A stretch of 14,191 nucleotides of DNA, taken from JACKOD01 sp041591635 (lineage in GTDB: Bacteria > Pseudomonadota > Gammaproteobacteria > Pseudomonadales > Oleiphilaceae). Below the pieces are notes generated by a model, which saw only the letters and a program-made list of their open reading frames with translations, was not told the DNA's origin and did not search any database. The stretch covers positions 1-14,191 of the forward strand of contig JBFHRO010000073.1 of the NCBI GenBank assembly GCA_041591635.1. Reading direction: 5' to 3'. Numbering within the stretch: the first letter of the stretch is position 1; every line of letters begins with the position of its first letter. Of this stretch, positions 6,212-13,760 are shown piece after piece. A program made the position numbers and the translations under genes.

Positions 6212-8710
6212 ATGCCGGCATTATGGATTTCCATGCTTGGACTCATGGGCTTGCTGGCACTGGCGGTACTTATGCTGCCCGCCGCCCGGCGCGCCGATTT
6301 CCCCTACACTGTGCTGCTGGCCGGTGCCGGTATGGCGCTGGGCTTTTTACAGCAAGGTGCCCTGCACCTTGAACTGCTGGCCCCGCTGGGCGATTTTCTC
6401 ACGGCGCTGAGCAACTTCAAGATCACCTCTGAAGCAGTGTTCTTTGTATTTCTGCCGGCGCTGATCTTTGAAGCGGCGCTTGCCATGGACATTCGCCGCC
6501 TGCTGGCCGACATAGCCCCCATTTTGCTGCTGGCCATTGTGGGCCTGCTGCTGTCTACGCTGCTTATCGGCGCGGCACTCCACGGGGCCACCGCGGTGCC
6601 CTTACTGGTGTGTTTGCTGGTCGGCGCCATCTGCTCGGCAACCGATCCGGTGGCCGTGGTGGCCATTTTCAAGGAAGTGGGCGCCCCCAAACGCCTGTCC
6701 ATCCTGGTCGAAGGCGAGAGCCTGTTTAACGACGCCACCGCCATTGTGCTTTTTACCCTGCTGACAGCCATGCTCCTGGGAGCACAAGATGCCACCCTCG
6801 CCGGTGCCAGTTGGGAGTTTGTACGGGTGTTTCTGGGGGGCGTGGTGAGCGGTTTCATCGCAGGGCATCTGCTGTGCTGGCTGATGGCCCGGTTCCGGCA
6901 ACTGGTGCTGGTCACTATTACGCTGACCCTTTGCATGGCCTATCTCTCCTTTATTGTCAGCGAGCATTACTTGCATCTGTCGGGCGTGATGACGGTCGTC
7001 ACCCTGGCCCTGGTCACCGGCTCCCTTGGCCGGTCACAGCTGGCTCCCCGGCACTGGTTCGATCTGGAACACTTGTGGGAGCAAATCGGTTTTTGGGCCA
7101 ACAGCATCATTTTCATACTGGTGGGTATGGCGGTACCACGACTGATGGCCGAAGTGAGCACCCTGGAGCTGATCGGGCTGGCGGTACTGATTGTCAGCGC
7201 CTTTGTCGCCCGGGTCCTGATTACCTTCGGCCTGCTTTCGGGCCTGTCGGCCTTGGGCCTTGGTCGCCCCGTGAGTCCTCAATACAAGGCGGTGATGTGC
7301 TGGGGCGGGTTGCGCGGCGCTGTGTCTCTGGCACTGGCGCTGGCCATTGCCGAGAATGCCACCCTCGCCCCCGATATTCGTCATTTTGTGGTCGTACTGG
7401 TGTGCGGCTTCGTGCTCTTTACGCTGTTCGTCAATGCCACCACCACCCGCTGGATTATCCACTGGCTGGGCCTGGGCAAGCCTTCCGCGGTTGAGCAGAC
7501 CCTGCGTCAGCGGGCGGTGGAGCTGGCACTGGTGCGAATTGCAGATGAAATCGATGCCATCGGCCTGCGTCAAGGCGCCAATCTTGAGGTACTGGCCGAG
7601 GTCGTCAATCGTTATCGCGAACAGAGCAAGGCCTTCCACGGCCTTGCCGCCACATCCGCCAACCCGTCCGACGGTGACATTTCGACCCATCAATGGCAGC
7701 GCGCCGGGCTCGCCATGCTGGGCGCCATGGAACGCAACCATTACTTCCGCCAGTTCAGCGCCGGCCTGCTGCCGCCCCAGATCTTTCGCAATCTGATCAG
7801 CCAGGTCGATGACCTCACCGATGCCCTCAAAAGCCGCGGCATCGAGGGCTACCAATTGCAGAGTGAAACGCACCTGGGCTTTGACCGGCTGATGCGCCTG
7901 ACCATGTACCTGCAATTCAACTTCCGCATCGGCCGGCCGCTGGCGCGACGCCTGGCGGAACGTTTTGCCCAGCTGCACGCCCAGCAGTACGCCTTGCAGG
8001 AGATGCTCGAAACCAGCCTGCAGACCCTGGTGCCGCTGCTGGGAGCGCCTTTGTGCGCACAACTGGAGCCCTTGATCGCAGCGCGCCTGGAACAAGTGCG
8101 CAAAGCCCTGCAGGCGCTGTCGCGCCAGTATCCGGAGTACGCCCAGCGCCTGAACCACAGCCAGCTGACCCAAAGTGCCATGTGGCGAGAGGCCAGAGCC
8201 TATCAAAGCCTGTACGCCGACGGCGTCATTGGGCCCGATATGTTCCGCACCCTGACCGACGCCATCGAAAAAAATCATGCCCTTCTGGCCAGGCTGCCAC
8301 CGCTGGATCTGGCCATGGAACCGGCGCAACTGATTCGCAAACTGGATCTGTTGCAGCGCTGTAACGAGGAGCAGATCCGGGCGCTTTGCGCGTTGCTGCA
8401 CCCTCGCCTGACCTTGCCCAACGAACAGATCATCATTGAGGGCACCCTGGGTGACGCCATGTTTTTCATTGCCAGTGGCTCGGTGGAAGTGTTTCATGCC
8501 GATCAGCATTACCACTTGGGTAGCGGAGATTTCTTTGGCGAAATCGCCCTGCTCAAACAGGTGCCTCGCGTGGCCGATGTGATTTCGTCCAGTTACTGCA
8601 AACTGCTGGTGCTGTACCGCAGCGATTTTCAGGCATTTCTTGCTCAATACCCGGAACTGCGCCCCCACCTTGAAGCCGTGGCCAGTGCCCGACTTAACCG
8701 GTTGAATTAA
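6212..8710 (+). CDS. CPA1-family Na+/H+ antiporter with C-terminal cyclic-nucleotide-binding domain
   Basis: This 832-aa inner-membrane protein would exchange Na+ (or another monovalent cation) for H+. The first ~415 residues are about 12 hydrophobic helices with CPA1/NhaP signatures: ATDPVAVV with D145, and GESLFNDATAIVLF with the ion-binding N173-D174 pair. A mainly helical cytoplasmic region of about 300 residues follows. A cyclic-nucleotide-binding fold at about 729-815 contains the phosphate-binding cassette FGEIALL...PRVADV. The key Glu777 and Arg786 are both present, so ligand binding is plausible. The same order of parts occurs in the plant SOS1 exchanger and some bacterial NhaP-type proteins. 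ATG 6212 is chosen because AGGGAG precedes it and the first membrane helix follows at once. The in-frame GTG at 6116 would add a non-conserved tail upstream of the likely promoter. Cation preference cannot be read from sequence. Confidence 0.9.
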   Translation: MPALWISMLGLMGLLALAVLMLPAARRADFPYTVLLAGAGMALGFLQQGALHLELLAPLGDFLTALSNFKITSEAVFFVFLPALIFEAALAMDIRRLLADIAPILLLAIVGLLLSTLLIGAALHGATAVPLLVCLLVGAICSATDPVAVVAIFKEVGAPKRLSILVEGESLFNDATAIVLFTLLTAMLLGAQDATLAGASWEFVRVFLGGVVSGFIAGHLLCWLMARFRQLVLVTITLTLCMAYLSFIVSEHYLHLSGVMTVVTLALVTGSLGRSQLAPRHWFDLEHLWEQIGFWANSIIFILVGMAVPRLMAEVSTLELIGLAVLIVSAFVARVLITFGLLSGLSALGLGRPVSPQYKAVMCWGGLRGAVSLALALAIAENATLAPDIRHFVVVLVCGFVLFTLFVNATTTRWIIHWLGLGKPSAVEQTLRQRAVELALVRIADEIDAIGLRQGANLEVLAEVVNRYREQSKAFHGLAATSANPSDGDISTHQWQRAGLAMLGAMERNHYFRQFSAGLLPPQIFRNLISQVDDLTDALKSRGIEGYQLQSETHLGFDRLMRLTMYLQFNFRIGRPLARRLAERFAQLHAQQYALQEMLETSLQTLVPLLGAPLCAQLEPLIAARLEQVRKALQALSRQYPEYAQRLNHSQLTQSAMWREARAYQSLYADGVIGPDMFRTLTDAIEKNHALLARLPPLDLAMEPAQLIRKLDLLQRCNEEQIRALCALLHPRLTLPNEQIIIEGTLGDAMFFIASGSVEVFHADQHYHLGSGDFFGEIALLKQVPRVADVISSSYCKLLVLYRSDFQAFLAQYPELRPHLEAVASARLNRLN

Positions 8711-8785
8711 CGCAGCCACATAGGGCCGATGGACGATAGCGGCTTGGGCGCTTGGTCGCCAGTGCACATTCATATGCAACTTTAA

Positions 8786-8815
8786 GTTGACAGCGTCAAC
8801 ATCAGATTCTACCTT
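8786..8815 (+). promoter_or_regulatory. Promoter with overlapping dyad for the dienoyl-CoA isomerase gene
   Basis: A perfect -35 TTGACA (8787-8792) is followed after 17 nt by TACCTT (8810-8815), which keeps the three most conserved -10 positions. The -35 lies inside a perfect dyad, GTTGAC-AGC-GTCAAC (8786-8800). A dyad over the -35 is typical of a repressor operator. The regulator is not identifiable from the window. Confidence 0.5.
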
Positions 8816-8860
8816 GAACCCGCGCAATCCTTGCCTGTCATTTCACCTTAGGGAGTTTCC

Positions 8861-9697
8861 ATGTCATACAAGAGCCTGACGGTTACCGTCGAAAATCATA
8901 TTGCCCACCTTGTCCTCAACCGCCCCGAGGCGCTTAACAGCATGAACGCGGATTTCTGGAAGGAATTCCCCGCCGCCATCGATACCATACAGCGGGCAGC
9001 GGAGGCACGGGTCATAGTGCTGTCATCCACCGGCAAGCACTTTTGTGCCGGCATGGATCTGGCCGTATTCACCGACGCCGACCTGCTTCCTGCCAAGGGC
9101 GAACCGGCGCGCATGGCCGAGAACCTGCGCCGGCTGGTATTACAGCTGCAAGACTGCTTCAACATTCTTGAAACCGCACGCATTCCGGTGCTGGCCGCGA
9201 TTCATGGCGGCTGCATCGGCGGTGCTGTGGATATGATCTGCGCCTGCGACAGCCGCTACTGCACCCAGGACGCCTACTTCACCATCAAGGAAACCCAGCT
9301 CGGCATGACCGCCGACCTCGGCACCCTGCAACGCATGCCGCATTTGATGCCCCACGGACTGGTGCGTGAGCTGGCCTACACCGGGCGTAACATGGAGGCC
9401 GCCGAGGCCAAGGACTGTGGCTTCGTCAACAAGGTGTACCCCACCCAGGAGGCCATGCTTGCAGGCGTGATGGACATTGCCGCCCAGATTGCACAGCAAT
9501 CGCCCATGGCTGTGGCGGGCTGCAAGGAAATGCTCAACTACAGCCGTGATCACAGCGTGGCCGACAGCCTCAAATACATGGCCACCTGGCAGTCGGGCAT
9601 GTTTCGCCCGCAAGACATGATGCTGTGTTTTCAGGCCAAGGCGAGCAAAACCACCCCGAACTTCGAGCCACTGCACCCGATCAAACCGGCGTTTTAA
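8861..9697 (+). CDS. Crotonase-family delta(3,5)-delta(2,4)-dienoyl-CoA isomerase (ECH1-like)
   Basis: This 278-aa crotonase-fold protein has the oxyanion-hole segment GKHFCAGMDL at about 58-67 and a second glycine-rich segment, HGGCIGGAVD, ending at D124. Acidic residues D124, E144 and D152 are spaced 20 and 28 apart, the same as the catalytic Asp/Glu/Asp of mammalian ECH1. Further ECH1-like stretches are TADLGTLQRMP and YSRDHSVADSLKYMATW. ECH1 moves double bonds of 3,5-dienoyl-CoA to 2,4-dienoyl-CoA, which allows beta-oxidation of odd-position unsaturated fatty acids; that role is inferred here. A good ribosome-binding site (AGGGAG) precedes the ATG. The gene is monocistronic, with its own promoter candidate and a strong terminator. 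Generic annotation would be enoyl-CoA hydratase, but the catalytic pattern favours the isomerase. Confidence 0.9.
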   Translation: MSYKSLTVTVENHIAHLVLNRPEALNSMNADFWKEFPAAIDTIQRAAEARVIVLSSTGKHFCAGMDLAVFTDADLLPAKGEPARMAENLRRLVLQLQDCFNILETARIPVLAAIHGGCIGGAVDMICACDSRYCTQDAYFTIKETQLGMTADLGTLQRMPHLMPHGLVRELAYTGRNMEAAEAKDCGFVNKVYPTQEAMLAGVMDIAAQIAQQSPMAVAGCKEMLNYSRDHSVADSLKYMATWQSGMFRPQDMMLCFQAKASKTTPNFEPLHPIKPAF

Positions 9698-9722
9698 TCA
9701 GACTTGCGCCGCTGCAAACGAC

Positions 9723-9746
9723 AACGGGGGCTTTCGCCCCCGTTTT
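9723..9746 (+). terminator. Rho-independent terminator after the dienoyl-CoA isomerase
   Basis: AACGGGGGC (9723-9731), a TTTC loop and GCCCCCGTT (9736-9744) form a perfect 9-bp stem that runs into TTTT. It lies 25 nt after the stop codon. It also lies 26 nt beyond the icd stop on the other strand and may partly stop that transcript, although the minus-side U-tract is poor. Confidence 0.85.
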
Positions 9747-9770
9747 GATTACACCTCAGACAATCACAGC

Positions 9771-11216
9771 TCAGGCCGCATCAATCAGCGCATTGAGGGT
9801 GGCACTGGGGCGCATCGCCTGAGTCACTTTGGTCACATCGGGGTGATAGTAGCCCCCCAGATCCATCGGCTGACCCTGATTGCCGTTGAGCTCCTGCAAG
9901 ATCTTTGACTCATTTTCGACCAAGGCTTTGGCCAGCGGCTCGAACTGCGCCTTGAGCTCGGCATTTTCGGATTGCTTCGCCAGCGCCTGAGCCCAGTACA
10001 GAGCCAGATAAAAATGGCTGCCGCGGTTATCCAGCTCACCTGCCATGCGCGAGGGTGACTTGTCGTTTTCAAGCAGCATGCCGGTCGCTTCATCCAGCGT
10101 TTTCGCCAGTACTGCAGCCTTGGCGTTGCCGGTTTTGGCGGCCAGATCTTCAAAAGACACCGCGATCGCCAGGAATTCGCCCAGAGAATCCCAACGCAGG
10201 TGATTCTCTTCAAGAAACTGCTGTACATGCTTGGGTGCAGAACCGCCCGCTCCGGTTTCGAACAGGCCGCCCCCTGCCATCAGCGGCACGATAGAAAGCA
10301 TTTTGGCACTGGTACCCAGCTCCAGAATGGGGAACAGATCGGTGAGGTAGTCTCGCAATACGTTACCGGTCACCGAAATGGTGTCCTGGCCCCGGCGCAG
10401 GCGCTCAAGCGTAATGCGCATGGCCGTGTCCGGCGCGCGAATGCGGATATCCAGCCCTTCGGTGTCATGGTCTTTGAGGTAGGTCTGCACCTTTTTGATC
10501 ATTTGCGAATCGTGACCGCGATGCTCATCGAGCCAGAAGATAGTCGGCAAGCCGGTCGCACGGGCACGATTGACGGCCAGTTTGACCCAGTCGCGGATAG
10601 GCGCATCCTTGGTCTGGCACATACGCCAGATATCGCCTTTTTCAAGATTCTCATGCTGCAGCAGTACCTTGCCGTCGGCATCCACTACCCGCACCGTACC
10701 ATCAACGGGCAATTCAAAGGTCTTGTCGTGCGAGCCGTATTCTTCGGCTTTTTGCGCCATCAAGCCCACGTTCTGCACGCTGCCCATGGTACGCGGGTCA
10801 AAGGCATCGTGGTGTTTGCAGTAGTTGATCACTTCCTGATAAATGGTGGCGTAGCAACTGTCGGGAATGATGGCCTTGGTATCCTTGAGCTTGCCATCGG
10901 TGCCCCACATTTTGCCGCCGGCACGAATCATCGCCGGCATGGAGGCATCTACAATCACATCGCTGGGAACGTGCAGGTTGGTGATGCCGCGATCCGAATC
11001 CACCATGGCGATTTCGGGCCGACGCTCATAACAGGCGCGCAGGTCTTTTTCGATTTCATTGCGCAGCGAGAACGGCAGGCTCTCGATTTTCTCATACACA
11101 TTGCCCAGGCCATCGTTGGGATTGACCCCGATTTCCTTGAACGTCTGGGCGTGTTTCTCGAACGCATCCTTGAAATACACGGTGACCGCGTGGCCAAACA
11201 CAATGGGGTGCGACAC
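9771..11216 (-). CDS. icd: C-terminal two-thirds of monomeric isocitrate dehydrogenase (open frame after the amber codon)
   Basis: This stretch is 481 codons and opens with a GTG directly after the TAG. It carries the metal/isocitrate Asp in SDVIVDASMPAM (fragment residue 90), the catalytic Tyr in AEEYGSHDKTF (residue 160), the NVLRDYLTD Asp (residue 289), and the glycine-rich GGGLFETGAGGSAPKH region. The end (GYYHPDV...RPSATLNA) is the normal family C-terminus. It has no ribosome-binding site of its own at suitable spacing; the nearest, GAAGG, is 15 nt upstream of the GTG. Separate production would depend on reinitiation at ATG-ATG-TAG-GTG. Alone it lacks part of the substrate site. Confidence 0.6.
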   Translation of the reverse strand: MSHPIVFGHAVTVYFKDAFEKHAQTFKEIGVNPNDGLGNVYEKIESLPFSLRNEIEKDLRACYERRPEIAMVDSDRGITNLHVPSDVIVDASMPAMIRAGGKMWGTDGKLKDTKAIIPDSCYATIYQEVINYCKHHDAFDPRTMGSVQNVGLMAQKAEEYGSHDKTFELPVDGTVRVVDADGKVLLQHENLEKGDIWRMCQTKDAPIRDWVKLAVNRARATGLPTIFWLDEHRGHDSQMIKKVQTYLKDHDTEGLDIRIRAPDTAMRITLERLRRGQDTISVTGNVLRDYLTDLFPILELGTSAKMLSIVPLMAGGGLFETGAGGSAPKHVQQFLEENHLRWDSLGEFLAIAVSFEDLAAKTGNAKAAVLAKTLDEATGMLLENDKSPSRMAGELDNRGSHFYLALYWAQALAKQSENAELKAQFEPLAKALVENESKILQELNGNQGQPMDLGGYYHPDVTKVTQAMRPSATLNALIDAA

Positions 11217-12002
11217 CTACATCATGGTAGCCTTCACATGCAGTGAAAACAGCAGCTTGGCGCGACGGGCGCCTTCCATTTCCTCTTCGAAAAACTGCCG
11301 CAGCGCCTTGACGCTCATAAACATGCTGTCGATGACTTCGTCTTTCTGTACCGGCACCTTTTCTTTCAGCACCCGCACCTTGCCATCCCTTTCGACCAGC
11401 TCGATACGCACATTGCCCGCCTTTTCGACCACCGTGGAGATGTCGCTGTGGTAGAAGTCGCCACTGCGCATATGGGCCACGTGAGTACGGGATGCCTGGC
11501 TCCACTTGCCCATGGAATGGGGATGGTGCTTGGCATACTGCTTGACGGCCGCCGGTGCACGACGGTCGGAGTTACCCTCGCGGATGACGGGGTTGACCGC
11601 GCTGCCTAGCACCTTGGAATAGCGTGCCTTGATCGCTTTTTCCTCATCAGTTTTGGGGTCTTCCGGGTATTTGGGGATATCAAAGCCCTGGGCACGCAGT
11701 TCGGCAATCGCCGTATTGAGCTGGGGAATCGAGGCACTGACGTTGGGAAGCTTGATGATATTGGCATCGGGGGATTGAGTCAGTTCGCCCAGCTCGGTCA
11801 GGGCATCGGGTACACGCTGCGCTTCAGAAAGGTTTTCCGGGAAAGTGGCCAGAATTCGGGCAGCCAGGGAAATATCACTGGTTTCGACTTCAATATCGGC
11901 GGCACGGGCAAAGCGGTTGACTATGGGCAGCAACGAGTAGGTTGCCAGGGCGGGTGCTTCATCGGTCTTGGTATAGATGATCTTGGATTTGTTTACTGTC
12001 AT
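11217..12002 (-). CDS. icd: N-terminal third of monomeric isocitrate dehydrogenase, ending at the amber codon
   Basis: This is the 261-residue product expected if the TAG at 11219-11217 terminates translation. It contains the family N-terminus (KIIYTKTDEAPALATYSLL) and the substrate-binding stretch GSAVNPVIREGNSDRRAP at 133-150. It also contains K257, the counterpart of the catalytic lysine of the Azotobacter enzyme (K255). The cut falls inside the large domain of the monomeric fold, so this piece is unlikely to be active alone. An in-frame extension to 12035 exists, but the GGGGAAG site favours ATG 12002. Confidence 0.6.
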   Translation of the reverse strand: MTVNKSKIIYTKTDEAPALATYSLLPIVNRFARAADIEVETSDISLAARILATFPENLSEAQRVPDALTELGELTQSPDANIIKLPNVSASIPQLNTAIAELRAQGFDIPKYPEDPKTDEEKAIKARYSKVLGSAVNPVIREGNSDRRAPAAVKQYAKHHPHSMGKWSQASRTHVAHMRSGDFYHSDISTVVEKAGNVRIELVERDGKVRVLKEKVPVQKDEVIDSMFMSVKALRQFFEEEMEGARRAKLLFSLHVKATMM

Positions 12003-12046
12003 AACTTCCCCAAATTTTATCGGCTGGTACACCAAAAAATTGTTGC

Positions 12047-12069
12047 AAAGGCGACTTTTGGTCTCCTTT
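12047..12069 (-). promoter_or_regulatory. Hairpin followed by U-run in the icd leader (possible attenuator)
   Basis: On the minus transcript AAAGGAGAC (12069-12061), a 5-nt loop and GTCGCCTTT (12055-12047) pair with one mismatch. A run of six U (12039-12034) follows seven bases later. It lies between the likely icd promoter and ATG 12002, about 45 nt before the start. It resembles an attenuator or a structured leader. Confidence 0.35.
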
Positions 12070-12085
12070 CTGTTAACAGCGTAAT

Positions 12086-12114
12086 GCTATATGCGCGCAG
12101 TATGATACCGGCAA
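12086..12114 (-). promoter_or_regulatory. Candidate sigma-70 promoter of icd
   Basis: The minus strand has TTGCCG (12114-12109), a 17-nt spacer and TATAGC (12091-12086), each four of six consensus matches. Transcription would begin near 12079, giving a leader of about 77 nt that includes the hairpin. Confidence 0.4.
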
Positions 12115-12334
12115 CGGCCCTCTGGCGCCACGACCCAGAGGAGGCATGCCGAGTGTTTCTCGTGTGTGGAGGTGGCCAATAAAGCTCATACGGGAAAACG
12201 TCGGATCAATAGCTTTATAAAAATAACGCAAATTGGCCAAGCTGCAAGTGCCCGCCCCACGGCCCCTGCAGACGTCCACAGCGGATAGGTGTATGATCGC
12301 GACCTGTGAAAAAGCCCTTTTGTATGGTGATCTG

Positions 12335-12667
12335 ATGTCAAAATTTCCGTTTAAAGCCCGGGTTGCGCGTGTGCCGCCCGAACCCTTTCGCACCTTCACC
12401 CACAAGCGCCAGATGCGTTTGGGTACCGAGTTCAATCCTGCCATTATCAACGTGCACAGCGAAGCACGCCGGGACGAAATCGCCGCCCTGTGCGAAGCCA
12501 ATCAGTGGTGTTGTACCATCAGCGTTAATCTGGATGAACCCGAGAACGAACTGGCGCTGGTAACATTGGAAAACCTGCCCAAAACCACCCGCTTTGAAGC
12601 CCGCCCCGACCGCAATGCACCCTGCAGTTGCGGCAGCGGCAAGAAATACAAGAAATGCTGCGGCTGA
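12335..12667 (+). CDS. Small SEC-C zinc-motif protein, PBPRA1643-like family
   Basis: This 110-aa protein ends with a SEC-C motif, CSCGSGKKYKKCCG at 97-110. The cysteines (97, 99, 108, 109) are the expected Zn2+ ligands, as at the C-terminus of SecA. The N-terminal MSKFPFKARV and the central strand-rich part, including LGTEFNPAIINVHSEARRDE, match the small gammaproteobacterial SWIM/SEC-C family typified by PBPRA1643, of about this length. Its role is unknown; SEC-C motifs often bind ribosomes, SecB or nucleic acid. ATG 12335 with GGTGA upstream is preferred over in-frame starts at 12233 or 12293, because family similarity starts there. It converges on the hydrolase gene, with 12 nt between the stop codons. 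Confidence 0.88.
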   Translation: MSKFPFKARVARVPPEPFRTFTHKRQMRLGTEFNPAIINVHSEARRDEIAALCEANQWCCTISVNLDEPENELALVTLENLPKTTRFEARPDRNAPCSCGSGKKYKKCCG

Positions 12668-12679
12668 CGCCGCGTCTTA
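12660..12679 (+). terminator. Weak hairpin over the SEC-C stop codon
   Basis: GCGGC (12660-12664), a TGAC loop and GCCGC (12669-12673) form a short GC stem followed by GTCTTAT. It may end the SEC-C transcript between the two convergent genes, but the stem is short and the T-run poor. Confidence 0.25.
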
Positions 12680-13654
12680 TCAGGGCTGCGTCACCAGCCA
12701 GTCGCCCATGAGCGTGCCGGCGCGGCGCAGAATCGAAAAGTGCCCTTCGCCCGATACCAGGCGGTTTTCGTTGAGCCACTTCGGGTTGGCATGAGCCGCC
12801 ATAAACTGCTGCACTTTGAGAGGATCAAACAGCTCGTCCTGATCGCCAATCCACATATTCACCGGCACCTGCAAGGCCCCGACCTGATCGTCGGGCGCAT
12901 TGGGCGTCACTGCCAGCGACATTTGCACCGTATAGCGGTCAACCAGATTGGCACGGGACTGGATTTCGGGCGGGTAATCAAATTCCACCGCCGTACACTG
13001 GGCGCACAAGAGCGAAAACGACAGCCGGTACAAAATAAAGGAGGAGAGGCTGACGCGGGCAAAAGGTGTCTCGGTTTGGCGGTCGGTGCCCGATTTGTAG
13101 CCCAGCTGGGGGGCGATCAGCAGCAGGCCATCCACCGGCGTAGCCTCTTTCCATTGGCTGTAGTTAAGCAACATGCTGGCACCTGAGGAATGCCCGCCCA
13201 GATACACCGGCAAGCCGGGGTAACGGGCATGGGCATAGTCAAGGGCAGTATCCACGTCGGCCCACACCCGGTCTTTGCTGACCGGCGCGCCGCGCTCCCC
13301 TTCGGAGGCGCCGTGTCCACGCATATCGGGCAAAATCACGGCAGTTTGATACGCATCCCCGAGCTGCTGCGCCAGCAACTGATAACCGGCATCGGCATTG
13401 GCACCGCCACCGTGGTAAAACACCAGAGCGCGTCTGGCGCTGGCCGGCGTATAGTGGCGAACGGCCAAACGCAGCCCGTCCTGCGCCGTCAGGTACTCGC
13501 GCTCGGGCAAGGGCACGGCTTTGGCCGCCTCCAAGCTGGCGTAATCCAGGGCCCGCGCCGGTTCGGCAAAAAGTATCGCCAGAGACCCGACTATCGCGGC
13601 CAGACCAAATAGCGGGTGAAGGTGGCGGTTGTTGAGCCTGATTTCTGTCGTCAT
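12680..13654 (-). CDS. Exported alpha/beta hydrolase (lysophospholipase / S33 type)
   Basis: This 324-aa protein has an N-terminal signal peptide (hydrophobic residues 15-30, likely cleavage near ARA, about residue 35), so a periplasmic or secreted location is expected. The alpha/beta-hydrolase core shows the oxyanion segment FYHGGGAN at 79-86, DMRGHGASEGE at 110-120, the nucleophile elbow GHSSG with S156, an acidic candidate D273 in GDQDELFD, and H305 in GEGHFS. The family includes lysophospholipases and monoacylglycerol lipases; the substrate is not readable here. Two cysteines at 217 and 220 sit in the cap region. ATG 13654 is chosen because AAGGGA lies six bases upstream; an in-frame TTG at 13660 would be too close to it. 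It appears to be a single-gene unit. Confidence 0.85.
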   Translation of the reverse strand: MTTEIRLNNRHLHPLFGLAAIVGSLAILFAEPARALDYASLEAAKAVPLPEREYLTAQDGLRLAVRHYTPASARRALVFYHGGGANADAGYQLLAQQLGDAYQTAVILPDMRGHGASEGERGAPVSKDRVWADVDTALDYAHARYPGLPVYLGGHSSGASMLLNYSQWKEATPVDGLLLIAPQLGYKSGTDRQTETPFARVSLSSFILYRLSFSLLCAQCTAVEFDYPPEIQSRANLVDRYTVQMSLAVTPNAPDDQVGALQVPVNMWIGDQDELFDPLKVQQFMAAHANPKWLNENRLVSGEGHFSILRRAGTLMGDWLVTQP

Positions 13655-13760
13655 TGTCAATCCCTTGCAACAAGTAGGTAGCCTGAGTTGGGTGAGGCAT
13701 TATGAATTGCATCACCGGCAAAAACCGTTACCTTTCGCAAGAAAGCACAACAGGTCCAGG

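Larger units (their letters stand above)
9771..12002 (-). pseudogene. icd: Monomeric NADP-dependent isocitrate dehydrogenase, interrupted by an in-frame amber codon
   Basis: Read through as a single frame this gives 743 codons before its stop, close to the ~740-aa monomeric (IDH-II) type. That enzyme oxidatively decarboxylates isocitrate to 2-oxoglutarate, producing NADPH in the TCA cycle. One TAG at 11219-11217 (codon 262) interrupts it, within KATMM-TAG-VSHPIVFG. Homologues as I recall them have Lys there (KATMMKVSDP), so a single AAG-to-TAG change explains the break. No frameshift is involved and all flanking sequence is family-like. Isocitrate-site residues expected from the Azotobacter enzyme (S134, N137, R141, R147, K257 here) lie before the stop; Asp, Tyr and further Asp residues lie after it. 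ATG 12002 is the start, with GGGGAAG upstream. The cause may be a real mutation, a sequencing error, or natural readthrough/reinitiation. Confidence 0.85.
12003..12334. other. Divergent intergenic region between icd and the SEC-C protein
   Basis: These 332 nt hold the icd leader (hairpin at 12047-12069, promoter candidate at 12086-12114) and the upstream region of the SEC-C gene. On the plus strand a TATGAT at 12292-12297 could be a -10 for the SEC-C gene, but no good -35 is seen. AT-rich sequence at 12208-12230 is another possible control segment. Nothing coding or RNA-gene-like was recognised. Confidence 0.5.

Noticed and set aside
7034..8827. Long open frame (597 codons) on the minus strand opposite the antiporter
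   Set aside because: It is antisense to a clear CPA1/CNB gene, rich in Gln/His/Gly with no family features, and arises from the high GC and codon phase of the real gene.
10200..11246. Plus-strand open frame of 348 codons opposite icd
   Set aside because: It is a shadow of the conserved isocitrate dehydrogenase sequence, crossing the amber position without relevance to it.
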